Positions 30,815 through 39,661 of a stretch of 44,211 nucleotides of DNA are shown here, in pieces. Within the stretch, counting starts at the first letter, position 1; the number at the start of each line of letters is the position of its first letter. The translations under genes and the position numbers were made by a program. The notes under the pieces were generated by a model that saw only the letters and a list, made by a program, of their open reading frames with translations, had not been told where the DNA came from and ran no database searches. Origin of the DNA: Oscillospiraceae bacterium (lineage in GTDB: Bacteria > Bacillota_A > Clostridia > Oscillospirales > Oscillospiraceae); NCBI GenBank assembly GCA_017398105.1, contig JAFQHF010000065.1, forward strand, positions 1-44,211, written 5' to 3'.

Positions 30815-32566
30815 ATGGCTTTCCCACCTGCATTTTTAGATGAATTAACTGCCCGCAATCCGATTGAAGACGTTGTGAGCCAGTATGTGACACTAAAACG
30901 GTCCGGCTCCAATCTGTTTGGCCTGTGCCCCTTCCACGGAGAGAAGACCGCGTCCTTCTCCGTTGCCCCGGATAAGGGTATTTACTACTGCTTCGGCTGC
31001 CACAAGGGTGGCAGTGTCATCAATTTCCAGATGGAGATTGAGGGCTTAAGCTATCCCGATGCTGTCCGCGCGCTGGCGAAGCGGGCAGGCATGGAAGTAC
31101 CGGAGGATGAGCAGTATCAGTCCCGCTACCGTCAGCAGGAGCGGCTTTGGGCGCTGCATAAGGAGGCGGCCCGGTTCTTCCACAGCCAGCTGTATGCCCC
31201 TGTGGGCGCGGAAGCGCTGAATTACGCGCTGGGAAGAGGCATGAACAAATACATCCTGACCACCTTCGGTGTAGGCTATGCACCTGACAGCTGGGACGCC
31301 CTGGTAACGGCTCTGCGGAAAAAGGGCTATACCGAGGACGAGATCCGTCAGTCCGGTCTTGTTTCTGTTTCCCGGAAGAACGGAAACAGCTTTGATCGGT
31401 TCCGGGATCGGCTCATGTTCCCGATTATTGATGTCCGTGGCAATGTGATCGCCTTCGGCGGACGGATCATCAAAAAGGATTCGGAAGCCGCGAAGTATCT
31501 GAATTCTCCGGAAACACTGATTTTTAACAAGAGAAAAAACCTGTTCGGGCTGAATCTGGCAAAGAAAACGAAATATCCTTACTTTATTCTGGTGGAGGGA
31601 AACATTGATGTGGTGGCCCTGCACCAATATGGCTTCGACAATGCGGTGGCCTCACTGGGAACCAGCCTGACAGAGGAGCAGGCAGCTCTTCTGAGCAAGT
31701 ATACGGATCAGGTGGTGCTGATCTATGATGGCGATAATGCCGGTCAGAATGCCACCAAGCGAGCCATCCCCATTCTGGAAAAGGCCGGTATCCAGGTGAA
31801 AGTCCTGCAGCTGCGGGATGCCAAGGACCCGGATGAATTTTTGAAGAAGTTCGGTGCCGACCGGTTCAGGCTCCTGCTGGAGGAATCCTCCAACCGGGTG
31901 GAATATCAGCTCAATGCCATCCTGAAAAAATATGACATCCGGGACGATGACCAGAAGGTGAAGTACCTGCAGGAGAGTGCAGAGCTGATCTGTACCCTGA
32001 GCAGTTCTGTTCAGCGGGAGGTCTATGCCGGACGCGTTGCGGAAGCGGCGAAGATCAGTGCCGATGCCATGAAAATGGAAGTTAACCGGGCATTCAAACG
32101 CAGGATCGCCAGGGAAAAGAAAAAACAGGAAAAGATCGATCTGGCACCGGCCAGAAATCTGCAGCCCAAGAACCGCAATCTTCACTACGACAACCTGAAA
32201 TCCGCCCGGGCGGAGGAAGTTGTAATTGCCCAGGGAATGCGGCAGCCTGCGCTGCTGGATCACGCAGAGGGCCTGAAGCCGGAGCAATTCTCTTCGGAAC
32301 TGCTGGGACGAGTCTTCGGGCAGATGCAGAAGCGGCATCGGGAAGGACTGGATGTCTCTCTGGGCGGACTGACGGAGTTTACCGGGGAAGAAATGTCCCA
32401 TATTGCCGGTATTCTGCAGAGCCACCAGGGGCCTGTCAATGAGCAGGCGCTGCTGGACTGCATTCATACCATTCAGGATGAGAGTCAGGCAACCCGGGTG
32501 TCGACGGATGAGGAATTGCTGGCAAGGCAGCAAAGAATGAAGCAAAGAAAAGGAATCAAAGCATGA
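30815..32566 (+). CDS. dnaG: DNA primase
   Basis: A 583-residue protein that makes RNA primers at the replication fork. The CHC2 zinc domain is near residues 38-66 (CPFHGEKTASFSVAPDKGIYYCFGCHKGG). The primase core has FGVGYAPDSWDAL and FDRFRDRLMFPIIDVRGNVIAFGGR. The toprim site shows LVEGNIDVVALHQYGF and VLIYDGDNAGQNAT, and a C-terminal helicase-binding domain follows. GGAAAGGAGGGGG precedes the ATG. Its stop overlaps the next gene (ATGA). Length and motifs are normal. Confidence 0.96.
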   Translation: MAFPPAFLDELTARNPIEDVVSQYVTLKRSGSNLFGLCPFHGEKTASFSVAPDKGIYYCFGCHKGGSVINFQMEIEGLSYPDAVRALAKRAGMEVPEDEQYQSRYRQQERLWALHKEAARFFHSQLYAPVGAEALNYALGRGMNKYILTTFGVGYAPDSWDALVTALRKKGYTEDEIRQSGLVSVSRKNGNSFDRFRDRLMFPIIDVRGNVIAFGGRIIKKDSEAAKYLNSPETLIFNKRKNLFGLNLAKKTKYPYFILVEGNIDVVALHQYGFDNAVASLGTSLTEEQAALLSKYTDQVVLIYDGDNAGQNATKRAIPILEKAGIQVKVLQLRDAKDPDEFLKKFGADRFRLLLEESSNRVEYQLNAILKKYDIRDDDQKVKYLQESAELICTLSSSVQREVYAGRVAEAAKISADAMKMEVNRAFKRRIAREKKKQEKIDLAPARNLQPKNRNLHYDNLKSARAEEVVIAQGMRQPALLDHAEGLKPEQFSSELLGRVFGQMQKRHREGLDVSLGGLTEFTGEEMSHIAGILQSHQGPVNEQALLDCIHTIQDESQATRVSTDEELLARQQRMKQRKGIKA

Positions 32567-33429
32567 CAGAGCTTTTGGACAAGCAGGTACGCGCTGCCGC
32601 CGGTGAGGACGATATGCAGCAGTTCCTCCGGGAGATCCGGGAGTTTCCCCGGCTGAGCATAGAGCAGGAGCGGGAACTGGCCCGCCGCTGTGCGGAAGGC
32701 GATGAAGAGGCGATCCGCCACATGGTCAATTCCAACCTGCGGCTGGTGGTCAGTGTGGCGAGAGAATATGCCGGACGGGGTGTGGCTCTGATGGATCTGA
32801 TCCAGGAGGGCAGCATCGGATTGCTGGCAGCGGCACGGAAATTTGACTATACGCTGGATTTCCGGTTTTCTACATATGCGACCAAATGGATTCGGCAGGG
32901 TGTGACCCGGTGCCTGATGAACCATGCCAGTCCCATCCGCGTTCCCCTGCATACGGCGGAACGGATGCGCAAAGTGGATGTGACCCGGAATACCCTGCGG
33001 CAGGAGCTGGGGACGGAGCCGGATCTGGCTCTGATTGCCGACAGATGCGGCATTCCGGAAAATAAGGTCAGAGAACTGATCCAGCTGATGCCGGAAGTGT
33101 TTTCCCTGGATATTCCGGCAGGGGAGGATGAGGACGGAACCCTGCACAGCCTGCTGGAGGATATTCAGGCGCCCCAGCCCTTCGAGGAACTGGTGCGCCG
33201 GGAACTGGAGCATACCATGGCGGTGCTGCTGTCCACCCTGAATGACCGGCAGCAGCAGATCCTGCGGCTGCATTTCGGCATGGAGGACGGCAACTGCTAT
33301 TCTCTGGAGGAAATCGGAAAAATGCTGGGCATTTCCAAAGAGCGTGTGCGCCAGATCGAGCGGCAGGCTATGGATAAGCTGCAGAAAAACGGAGCGAGCC
33401 TTGGACTGGAGGATTTTTTAAATGAATGA
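32563..33429 (+). CDS. sigma-70-family factor in the rpoD position, atypical
   Basis: A 288-residue sigma factor overlapping dnaG by 4 bp. Region 1.2/2.1 is present (DMQQFLREIREFPRLSIEQERELARRCAEGDEEA), as is region 2.2-2.4 (NLRLVVSVAREYAGRGVALMDLIQEGSIGLLAAARKFDYTLDFRFSTYATKWIRQGVTRCL), region 3, and region 4.2 (YSLEEIGKMLGISKERVRQIERQAMDKLQ). It lacks region 1.1 and is much shorter than a usual RpoD. After region 2.4, where RpoD has a near-invariant basic stretch, it reads MNHASPIRVPLHTAERM. It may be a reduced primary sigma factor or an alternative one that took the dnaG-linked place. Both its DNA-reading helices look functional. Confidence 0.85.
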   Translation: MTELLDKQVRAAAGEDDMQQFLREIREFPRLSIEQERELARRCAEGDEEAIRHMVNSNLRLVVSVAREYAGRGVALMDLIQEGSIGLLAAARKFDYTLDFRFSTYATKWIRQGVTRCLMNHASPIRVPLHTAERMRKVDVTRNTLRQELGTEPDLALIADRCGIPENKVRELIQLMPEVFSLDIPAGEDEDGTLHSLLEDIQAPQPFEELVRRELEHTMAVLLSTLNDRQQQILRLHFGMEDGNCYSLEEIGKMLGISKERVRQIERQAMDKLQKNGASLGLEDFLNE

Positions 33430-34459
33430 TTTGGAGTTTTCCTTTGAACAAAGCCCCTGGGAATCCTTTATCCGGACAAAGGGAATGGGGGACACCGTTT
33501 CCGCCGCCAACCTTCTGACACTGCTGGAAGGTGAAGATGAGCAGCAGGTGGAGGATGCCCTGAATGATCTGGAAACCGGCTGTATGATCTTGGATATTTC
33601 CGACCTTCCCAAAGCCGGTGGAAACGGGGAAGCGGCCCTTCGGCTGCGGCAGGAAAAGGCACTGGTGAAAAAGGGCCTGAATCCCTGTAATCTGGAAGAA
33701 AATGATCCCCTGCGGCTTTATCTGGAAGAAATTGCGGGAATGCCCGTTTGCGGGGATGAAGCTTTACTGGCCCGCAGGTGTGCCGAAGGCAGCCAGAGCG
33801 CGATGCAGACGCTGACAAACCTGGGATTAAGCCGGGTCGTAGAGCTGGCCAAGGAGTATGTGGGCTATGGTGTGCTGCTGCTGGATCTGATCCAGGAGGG
33901 CAGCCTGGGCCTCTGGCAGGCCATCTGCAATTATCACGGGGGTGACTATGGAACCCACCGGGACCGCTGGATCCGGTTCTACATGGCTAAGACTGTGACG
34001 CTGCAGGCCCGCAGCAGCGGCGTGGGGCAGAGAATGCGCCAGGCGCTGGAAGACTATAAGGAAGTGGATGAGCGGCTTTTGAGTGATCTGGGGCGCAATG
34101 CCACTCTGGCGGAGATTGCCGAAGAGCTCCATATGAGCGTGGAGGAAACGGCCTCCGTCAAGAAAATGCTGGATGATGCCCGTCTGATGGCTCAGGTGAA
34201 GAAACCCGAGGAGCCGGAGGAGGAAGCGGAGGAAGAACAGCAGGCGGTGGAAGATACCGCATTGTTCCGGATGCGTCAGAGAATTCTGGATCTGCTGTCC
34301 GGACTGGACAAGCAGGATCAGAAGCTGCTGACACTGCGTTTCGGCCTGGAAGGCGGAAAGCCTTTGTCTCCGGAAGAAACGGGACGCCGGCTGGGGCTGA
34401 CCCCGGAGGAAGTTGTAGTCCGGGAGGGTGCAGCGCTGGCAAAGCTGAGAAATCAGTAA
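33422..34459 (+). CDS. degenerate sigma-70-like paralogue
   Basis: A 345-residue protein overlapping the previous sigma gene by 8 bp. The N-terminal about 75 residues (VSAANLLTLLEGEDEQQVEDALNDLE) are a separate helical domain. Then come region 1.2/2-like sequences, DPLRLYLEEIAGMPVCGDEALLARRCAEGSQSAMQ and ELAKEYVGYGVLLLDLIQEGSLGLWQAI. At region 2.3-2.4 the conserved aromatic and basic motif is replaced by HRDRWIRFYMAKTVTLQARSSG. A Glu-rich linker (PEEPEEEAEEEQQA) separates a region-4-like end (LSPEETGRRLGLTPEEVVVREGAALAKLR), in which the R-x-R-Q-I-E recognition helix is lost. It may be an RNA-polymerase-binding regulator or anti-sigma-like partner and no longer an initiating factor; this is inference. 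Confidence 0.75.
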   Translation: MNDLEFSFEQSPWESFIRTKGMGDTVSAANLLTLLEGEDEQQVEDALNDLETGCMILDISDLPKAGGNGEAALRLRQEKALVKKGLNPCNLEENDPLRLYLEEIAGMPVCGDEALLARRCAEGSQSAMQTLTNLGLSRVVELAKEYVGYGVLLLDLIQEGSLGLWQAICNYHGGDYGTHRDRWIRFYMAKTVTLQARSSGVGQRMRQALEDYKEVDERLLSDLGRNATLAEIAEELHMSVEETASVKKMLDDARLMAQVKKPEEPEEEAEEEQQAVEDTALFRMRQRILDLLSGLDKQDQKLLTLRFGLEGGKPLSPEETGRRLGLTPEEVVVREGAALAKLRNQ

Positions 34460-34465
34460 CAGGTG

Positions 34466-34489
34466 ATGTGGGGCAGGCTGCCCTGCATG
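34466..34489. repeat. GTAGGG-type palindrome, degenerate short copy
   Basis: TGGGGCAGGCTGCCCTGCAT lies between the sigma-like gene and cmk. It matches the short copies at 25104 and 12640. Confidence 0.4.
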
Positions 34490-34520
34490 GAAAATTGTTT
34501 AGAAGAAAGAGGAAACGATT

Positions 34521-35201
34521 ATGGCTAAGAAAATTTCCATCGCCATTGACGGCCCTGCCGGTGCGGGTAAATCGACCATTGCCCGCCGTCTGGCAAAAGA
34601 ACTGGGTTATATGTATGTGGATACCGGTGCCATTTACCGGACGGTTGCATACTTCTTTGATCTGTGGGGCGTGGCACCCAAGGATATCGACGGCATCCGC
34701 CGCTATATCGATGAGCTGACTGTGGGCATCGAATACGATGAAGACGGCGTTCAGCATATGATCATGAACGGTATGGACGTGACCGAGGATATCCGTACCC
34801 AGGAGATCGGACAGAAGGCCAGCCTGGTATCTGCCCATGCCATTGTCCGCGAGGCCATGCTGGATATGCAGCGGGATGTAGCCAAGAATTACAATGTGAT
34901 TATGGACGGACGGGATATCGGTACGGTGATCCTGCCCAAGGCTACGGTGAAGATCTTTATGACCGCCTCTGCAGAGGTTCGTGCCAAGCGGCGCACGGAA
35001 GAACTGCTGGCAAAGGGCCAGAAAGCAACCTACGAAAAGGTTCTGAAGGAGATCCAGCAGCGGGATTATCAGGATACCCACCGGGATGTGGCCCCGCTGA
35101 AAATGAGCCGGGACTCCATCAAGCTGGATACTTCCGACATGAACATTGACGAAGTGATCGCCGCCATGAAGGAGATCATCGCAAAGAAGGTGGGCGCATG
35201 A
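34521..35201 (+). CDS. cmk: cytidylate kinase
   Basis: A 226-residue enzyme phosphorylating CMP and dCMP with ATP. The P-loop is DGPAGAGKSTIARRLAKELGY, followed by VDTGAIYRTVA, the CMP-binding insert, VIMDGRDIGTVILPKA and the LID part with RRTEELLAKGQ and LDTSDMNIDEVI. AAAGAGGAAACG precedes the ATG. It overlaps the ispH-rpsA gene by 4 bp. The cmk-ispH-rpsA order is common in Clostridia. Confidence 0.96.
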   Translation: MAKKISIAIDGPAGAGKSTIARRLAKELGYMYVDTGAIYRTVAYFFDLWGVAPKDIDGIRRYIDELTVGIEYDEDGVQHMIMNGMDVTEDIRTQEIGQKASLVSAHAIVREAMLDMQRDVAKNYNVIMDGRDIGTVILPKATVKIFMTASAEVRAKRRTEELLAKGQKATYEKVLKEIQQRDYQDTHRDVAPLKMSRDSIKLDTSDMNIDEVIAAMKEIIAKKVGA

Positions 35202-37138
35202 GTGTGCGCATTGCCAAGAGTGCAGGTTTCTGCTTCGGCGTCAGCCGGGCAGTGGAGCTGGTGGAGCAGGCAGCTTCCGAAGGGAAGCGGGTCGCCACAC
35301 TGGGGCCCATCATCCACAACCGACATGTGGTGGACAAGTTTGAGAAGATGGGTGTCCGGGTTATTGAGACCCCGGAGGAAGCAGATCCGCAGGAAACTGT
35401 GATCATCCGCTCCCACGGTGTTTCCAGAGCGGTGTATGAGCGGCTGGAAAAGCGGGGCTGCGCCATTATCGATGCGACCTGTCCGTTTGTGAAGCGGATT
35501 CACGGCATCGTCAGCAGGGCCGAAGAAGAAGGTCGCCTTCCTGTCATTATCGGAACACCCACCCATCCGGAGGTGGAGGGGATCGCCGGATGGTGCAGCG
35601 ACTGCCGGGTTTTTGCCAGCAGGGAAGACCTGGAAAAATGGGCAAATTCTGAAAAAGAACACAATAATTGTGCAATTTGTATGGTTTGTCAAACGACCAG
35701 CACGGAATCTTTGTGGAAATCGTGCGGTGATTTTGCAAAAAAACAGTTTACTAACTTGAAAATTTTTGATACAATATGTAGAGCAACTGAGTATAGGCAA
35801 AGCGAAGCAGCAGAATTAAGCGAAATCTGTCAGGCAATGGTCGTTGTAGGTGACCCCAAAAGCTCCAACACAGGCCGTCTCGCTATGATTTGCCGAGAGC
35901 ACTGCGACAAAGTCTTTCTGGTGGATAACGCCGCCGAGCTGAAAGCGGAAGATTTTGACCGTGTTACTGATGTTGGTATCACTGCCGGTGCGTCGACTCC
36001 GGCGTGGATTATAAAGGAGGTCAACAAGACTATGAGCGAAATTATCAATGTTGAGGCTGTACAGGAGGAGAACTTCGCTGAACTTCTCGAGCAGTCCATC
36101 AAGACTTTAAATACAGGAGATAAGGTCATGGGTACCGTTACCGGTATCGGCAACACCGAAGTCCAGGTCGATCTGGGCACCAAGCACGCCGGTTACATCC
36201 CCTATGACGAGGTCAGCGCAGATCCTTCCGTGAAGCCTGAGGATATCCTGAAGGTCGGCGACGAGATCGAGGTCTTTGTCGTTCGCGTTAACGATCAGGA
36301 AGGCACTGTGCAGCTGTCCAAGAAGAAGCTGGACGGCCTGAAGGTTTGGGACGACATGGCAGCCTGGGTCGAGGACAAGACCACTGTCGAAGGCGTCATC
36401 ACCGAAGAGAACAAGGGCGGCCTGGTTGCCAATGTTAAGGGCATCCGCGTCTTTATCCCCGCTTCCCAGTCCGGCATCGCCAAGGGCGGCGACATGACCG
36501 GCATGGTGGGCAAGACTGTCCAGATGAAGGTCACTGAGGTCAACCGCGCTCGCCGCCGTGTGATCGGCTCCATCCGCGCTGTTTCCTCTGAGGCCCGCAA
36601 GGCTGCTCAGGAGAAGATCTGGGCTGAGATCGAGAACGGCAAGAAGTACCACGGCACCGTTAAGTCCCTGACTTCCTACGGCGCATTCGTGGATATCGGC
36701 GGCGTTGACGGCATGGTTCATGTTTCCGAGCTGTCCTGGAACCGTATCAAGACTCCCGCTGATGTTGTGAAGGTTGGCGACGAGATCGATGTTTACGTCA
36801 TCTCCTTCGATGCTGACAAGCACAAGATCTCCCTGGGCTACAAGACCGCTGAGATGAACCCCTGGAACCAGTTCATGACCAACTACAACGTGGGCGATGT
36901 CTGCGATGCTAAGGTCGTGAAGCTGATGACCTTCGGCGCTTTCGCAGAGATCCTGCCCGGCGTCGACGGCCTGATCCACATCTCTCAGATCGCTGACCGC
37001 CGCATCGGCAAGCCCGAGGATGTTCTGGCTGAGGGTCAGGATGTCAAGGTCAAGATCACCGATGTTGACGCTGAGAATAAGCGCATCTCCCTGTCCATCC
37101 GCGCTCTGCTGGAAGAGACTGCTGAGGACGCTGAGTAA
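35198..37138 (+). CDS. ispH-rpsA: fused IspH (HMBPP reductase) and 30S ribosomal protein S1
   Basis: A 646-residue fusion. Residues 1-278 are IspH, the last enzyme of the MEP isoprenoid pathway. Its three iron-sulfur Cys are in AGFCFGVSRAV, DATCPFVKRIH and FDTICRATEYRQ, and SHGVSRAVYE and TPTHPEVEG line the substrate site. From about residue 280 the protein is S1, with four S1 RNA-binding repeats beginning near GDKVMGTVTGIGNTEVQVDLG, TTVEGVITEENKGGLVANVKG, KYHGTVKSLTSYGAFVDIGG and GDVCDAKVVKLMTFGAFAEILPG. Such fusions are known in Clostridia. At the joint, AAAGGAGGTC (36013-36022) precedes an in-frame ATG (36032, codon 279), so S1 might also be made alone. The stretch 35640-35830 is unusually AT-rich. 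The S1 part has highly expressed codon use. Confidence 0.93.
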   Translation: MSVRIAKSAGFCFGVSRAVELVEQAASEGKRVATLGPIIHNRHVVDKFEKMGVRVIETPEEADPQETVIIRSHGVSRAVYERLEKRGCAIIDATCPFVKRIHGIVSRAEEEGRLPVIIGTPTHPEVEGIAGWCSDCRVFASREDLEKWANSEKEHNNCAICMVCQTTSTESLWKSCGDFAKKQFTNLKIFDTICRATEYRQSEAAELSEICQAMVVVGDPKSSNTGRLAMICREHCDKVFLVDNAAELKAEDFDRVTDVGITAGASTPAWIIKEVNKTMSEIINVEAVQEENFAELLEQSIKTLNTGDKVMGTVTGIGNTEVQVDLGTKHAGYIPYDEVSADPSVKPEDILKVGDEIEVFVVRVNDQEGTVQLSKKKLDGLKVWDDMAAWVEDKTTVEGVITEENKGGLVANVKGIRVFIPASQSGIAKGGDMTGMVGKTVQMKVTEVNRARRRVIGSIRAVSSEARKAAQEKIWAEIENGKKYHGTVKSLTSYGAFVDIGGVDGMVHVSELSWNRIKTPADVVKVGDEIDVYVISFDADKHKISLGYKTAEMNPWNQFMTNYNVGDVCDAKVVKLMTFGAFAEILPGVDGLIHISQIADRRIGKPEDVLAEGQDVKVKITDVDAENKRISLSIRALLEETAEDAE

Positions 37139-37151
37139 TTGAGCTGAATGT

Positions 37152-37181
37152 ACCGGGGCTGCGTATGCAGTCCCGGTTTTT
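37152..37181 (+). terminator. terminator of the cmk/ispH-rpsA unit
   Basis: ACCGGGGCTGC (37152-37162) and GCAGTCCCGGT (37167-37177) pair with one G-T, followed by TTTT. Confidence 0.8.
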
Positions 37182-37215
37182 CATAGAATTCCGGCGCATG
37201 GGAAGGGGTAATCGA

Positions 37216-37389
37216 ATGCTGAATCTGGTGAACGCAGTTTTATATACGGCCTGTGCGGTTTTATGGATGTACAATGGCGTAATGAATGGGCGCGGCTACT
37301 GTTTTGCGCTGGCAGCTGTCTGGTTTGCTGGTGCGGTAATTTGGTTCGTTCGGTACTGGTATCCCCAAAATAAAGAAAAGGAGAAATAG
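37216..37389 (+). CDS. small two-helix membrane protein
   Basis: A 57-residue protein with GAAGGGG 7 bases before the ATG at 37216. Two hydrophobic helices (LVNAVLYTACAVLWMY and YCFALAAVWFAGAVIWFV) are joined by NGVMNGRG, and the tail is NKEKEK. No family was recognised. It lies 3 bp before the first Dabb gene and appears to share its transcript. Confidence 0.55.
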   Translation: MLNLVNAVLYTACAVLWMYNGVMNGRGYCFALAAVWFAGAVIWFVRYWYPQNKEKEK

Positions 37390-37392
37390 AAT

Positions 37393-37674
37393 ATGGTCAA
37401 GCACATTGTTCTGTTTAAAGTTAAGGAAGGCGAAAATGTAGCTGAGGTCGTGAAGATCGCGGAGGCTGCACTGCTGCCTCTGGTTAGCCGGATCGAGGGC
37501 CTGAATTACGCGGAGATCAAGCAGACCTTTGCCGGCTACGACATTGCGCTGTACTGCGAGCTGGAAAGCAAGGAGGCCATGGCTTACTATGCAGACCATC
37601 CTCTGCATACCGAAGCAAAGTCCAAATTCTTCCACCTGCTGAGCACCCGCGTAGCCGCAGACTACGAGGTCTGA
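37393..37674 (+). CDS. Dabb-family (stress-responsive A/B barrel) protein, copy 1
   Basis: A 93-residue protein. MVKHIVLFKVKEG at the start, PLVSRIEGLNYAEI, DIALYCELESKEAMAYYADHPLHTEAKSKF and RVAADYEV fit the Dabb fold, a ferredoxin-like dimer. Functions in the family vary. The second copy starts one base after its stop. The two may form a heterodimer. Confidence 0.88.
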   Translation: MVKHIVLFKVKEGENVAEVVKIAEAALLPLVSRIEGLNYAEIKQTFAGYDIALYCELESKEAMAYYADHPLHTEAKSKFFHLLSTRVAADYEV

Positions 37675-37675
37675 T

Positions 37676-37957
37676 ATGGTAAAACATATCGTTGTGTATA
37701 CCCTGAAGGAGGGCGTTGATCGGGATGCGGCGGTGAAGCTGATCGCTTCCAAGCTGGAGCCTCTGGTAGGGCAGATTCCGGGCCTTTTGCATATGGAAGT
37801 CCACCGCTGCTATGCGGGAATGGATTATGCACTGTATTCTGAATTTGAGAAACCGGAGGATGTTGCTGCTTACCGAGCCCATCCGCTACATCAGGAGGCA
37901 AAATCACACTTCCATCATATGCTGGCAACCCGCGTTTCTGCGGATTATGAGATTTAA
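37676..37957 (+). CDS. Dabb-family protein, copy 2
   Basis: A 93-residue tandem paralogue of the previous gene, about half identical by eye and of equal length: MVKHIVVYTLKEG, PLVGQIPGLLHMEVH, DYALYSEFEKPEDVAAYRAHPLHQEAKSHFHHML, TRVSADYEI. Equal length and matching ends point to a local duplication followed by divergence. Confidence 0.88.
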   Translation: MVKHIVVYTLKEGVDRDAAVKLIASKLEPLVGQIPGLLHMEVHRCYAGMDYALYSEFEKPEDVAAYRAHPLHQEAKSHFHHMLATRVSADYEI

Positions 37958-37977
37958 TATCTAGGAGAAAATAGAAA

Positions 37978-38247
37978 ATGAAAGCAATCGTCACTGTTGT
38001 GGGCAAGGATCGGGTTGGCATCATTGCCAATGTCTGCACTGCCCTGGCAAATTATAATGTGAATGTGCTGGATATCAACCAGACTGTCATGCAGGGTTAT
38101 TTTACCATGATGATGGCTGCGGAAGTTTCCCAGTGCAATGTTCCTCTGGCAGATTTGGTCACAGAAATGGCCCGGATCGGTGAGGAAATGGGTCTTTCCA
38201 TCCGTGTGCAGCGGGAGGATATCTTCCAGGCAATGCACCGCATCTGA
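37978..38247 (+). CDS. ACT-domain protein (UPF0237)
   Basis: An 89-residue single ACT domain starting MKAIVTVVGKDRVGIIANVCTALANYNVNVLDINQTVMQGYFTMMM, the exact pattern of UPF0237 (DUF in Gly-cleavage-regulator-like ACT proteins). ACT domains bind amino acids. It is always found before a PFL/UPF0210 gene, as here, where 9 bp separate them. AGGAG precedes its ATG. Confidence 0.92.
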   Translation: MKAIVTVVGKDRVGIIANVCTALANYNVNVLDINQTVMQGYFTMMMAAEVSQCNVPLADLVTEMARIGEEMGLSIRVQREDIFQAMHRI

Positions 38248-38256
38248 GGTGAAGCT

Positions 38257-39615
38257 ATGCTGGATCGGAAGGATATTTTAAAAACTCAGAACATGATCGA
38301 TAAGCAGCATCTGGATATCCGTACCATCACCATGGGTATCAGCCTGATGGACTGCTGTGATCCGGATCTGCAGGTTTGCTGCGACAAGATCTATGAAAAA
38401 ATTACCCGCTGCGCCAGAAATCTGGTGAAGGTGGGTGAGGATATCGAAAAGGAATTCGGTATTCCCATCGTCAACAAGCGTATTTCCGTTACTCCCATTT
38501 CCATTGTGGCCGGCTCCTGCCAGTGCGATTCCTATGTGGAGATCGCCAAGACGCTGGATCGGGCAGCAAAGACCTGCGGTGTCAACTTCATCGGCGGCTT
38601 CTCTGCACTGGTGCAGAAGGGCTGTACCCAGGGCGACTGGAAGCTGATGCGCTCCATCCCCGATGCCATGGCCTGCACTGAGCGGGTCTGCGCCAGTGTC
38701 AACGTAGGCTCTACCCGCGCCGGTATCAATATGGATGCTGTGGCAGAGATGGGCCGTATCATCAAGCGCACTGCAGAGGTCACTGCGGACAATGACGGAC
38801 TGGGCTGTGCCAAGGTGGTGGTTTTTGCCAATGCGGTGGAGGATAATCCCTTCATGGCAGGTGCTTTCCATGGCGTAGGCGAGCCGGAATGTGTTTTGAA
38901 CGTTGGCGTTTCCGGCCCCGGTGTTGTGCACCATGCCCTGAAGAGCGTGAAGGGTCAGCCCTTTGATGTGGTGGCTGAGACCATCAAGAAAACTGCCTTC
39001 CAGATCACCCGAATGGGTCAGCTGGTGGGCATGGAGGCTTCCAACCGGCTGGGCATCCCCTTCGGAATCGTGGATCTGAGCCTGGCACCGACTCCTGCTG
39101 TGGGCGACAGTGTTGCCCGAATCCTGGAGGAAATGGGTCTGGAGGTTTGCGGCACCCATGGCACCACTGCTGCACTGGCCATGCTGAACGATGCGGTCAA
39201 GAAGGGCGGCGTTATGGCATCCAACCATGTGGGCGGTTTGTCCGGAGCCTTTATCCCTGTGTCTGAGGACGAGGGCATGATCGCCGCTGCAGAAAGCGGA
39301 ACCCTGTGCCTGGATAAGCTGGAGGCTATGACCTGCGTCTGCTCCGTGGGTCTGGATATGATCGCTGTTCCCGGTGATACCTCTGCCGCCACCATTTCTG
39401 CCATCATTGCGGACGAGGCGGCCATTGGTATGGTCAATTCCAAAACCACCGCTGTGCGTGTCATTCCTGCACCGGGCAAGGTTGTGGGCGACCGGGTTGA
39501 GATGGGCGGTCTGCTGGGCAGTGCGCCGGTGATGCCGGTTCACGGTGAATCCAGCGAGAAGTTCATCGCAAGAGGCGGCCGGATTCCTGCGCCGCTGCAG
39601 AGCTTGAAAAATTAA
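38257..39615 (+). CDS. PFL-family protein (UPF0210/DUF711)
   Basis: A 452-residue protein of the UPF0210 family, structurally related to pyruvate formate-lyase-like barrels but without a glycyl-radical motif. Typical stretches are [30 protein letters not shown]-like [31 protein letters not shown] and [24 protein letters not shown]. Its biochemical activity is not known to me. It is paired with the ACT protein directly upstream, suggesting amino-acid-responsive control of one complex. Confidence 0.92.
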   Translation: MLDRKDILKTQNMIDKQHLDIRTITMGISLMDCCDPDLQVCCDKIYEKITRCARNLVKVGEDIEKEFGIPIVNKRISVTPISIVAGSCQCDSYVEIAKTLDRAAKTCGVNFIGGFSALVQKGCTQGDWKLMRSIPDAMACTERVCASVNVGSTRAGINMDAVAEMGRIIKRTAEVTADNDGLGCAKVVVFANAVEDNPFMAGAFHGVGEPECVLNVGVSGPGVVHHALKSVKGQPFDVVAETIKKTAFQITRMGQLVGMEASNRLGIPFGIVDLSLAPTPAVGDSVARILEEMGLEVCGTHGTTAALAMLNDAVKKGGVMASNHVGGLSGAFIPVSEDEGMIAAAESGTLCLDKLEAMTCVCSVGLDMIAVPGDTSAATISAIIADEAAIGMVNSKTTAVRVIPAPGKVVGDRVEMGGLLGSAPVMPVHGESSEKFIARGGRIPAPLQSLKN

Positions 39616-39661
39616 AACAGCTGGGGCTGTTTTATCAAAAGACTCGTATAAGTGTTTATCG

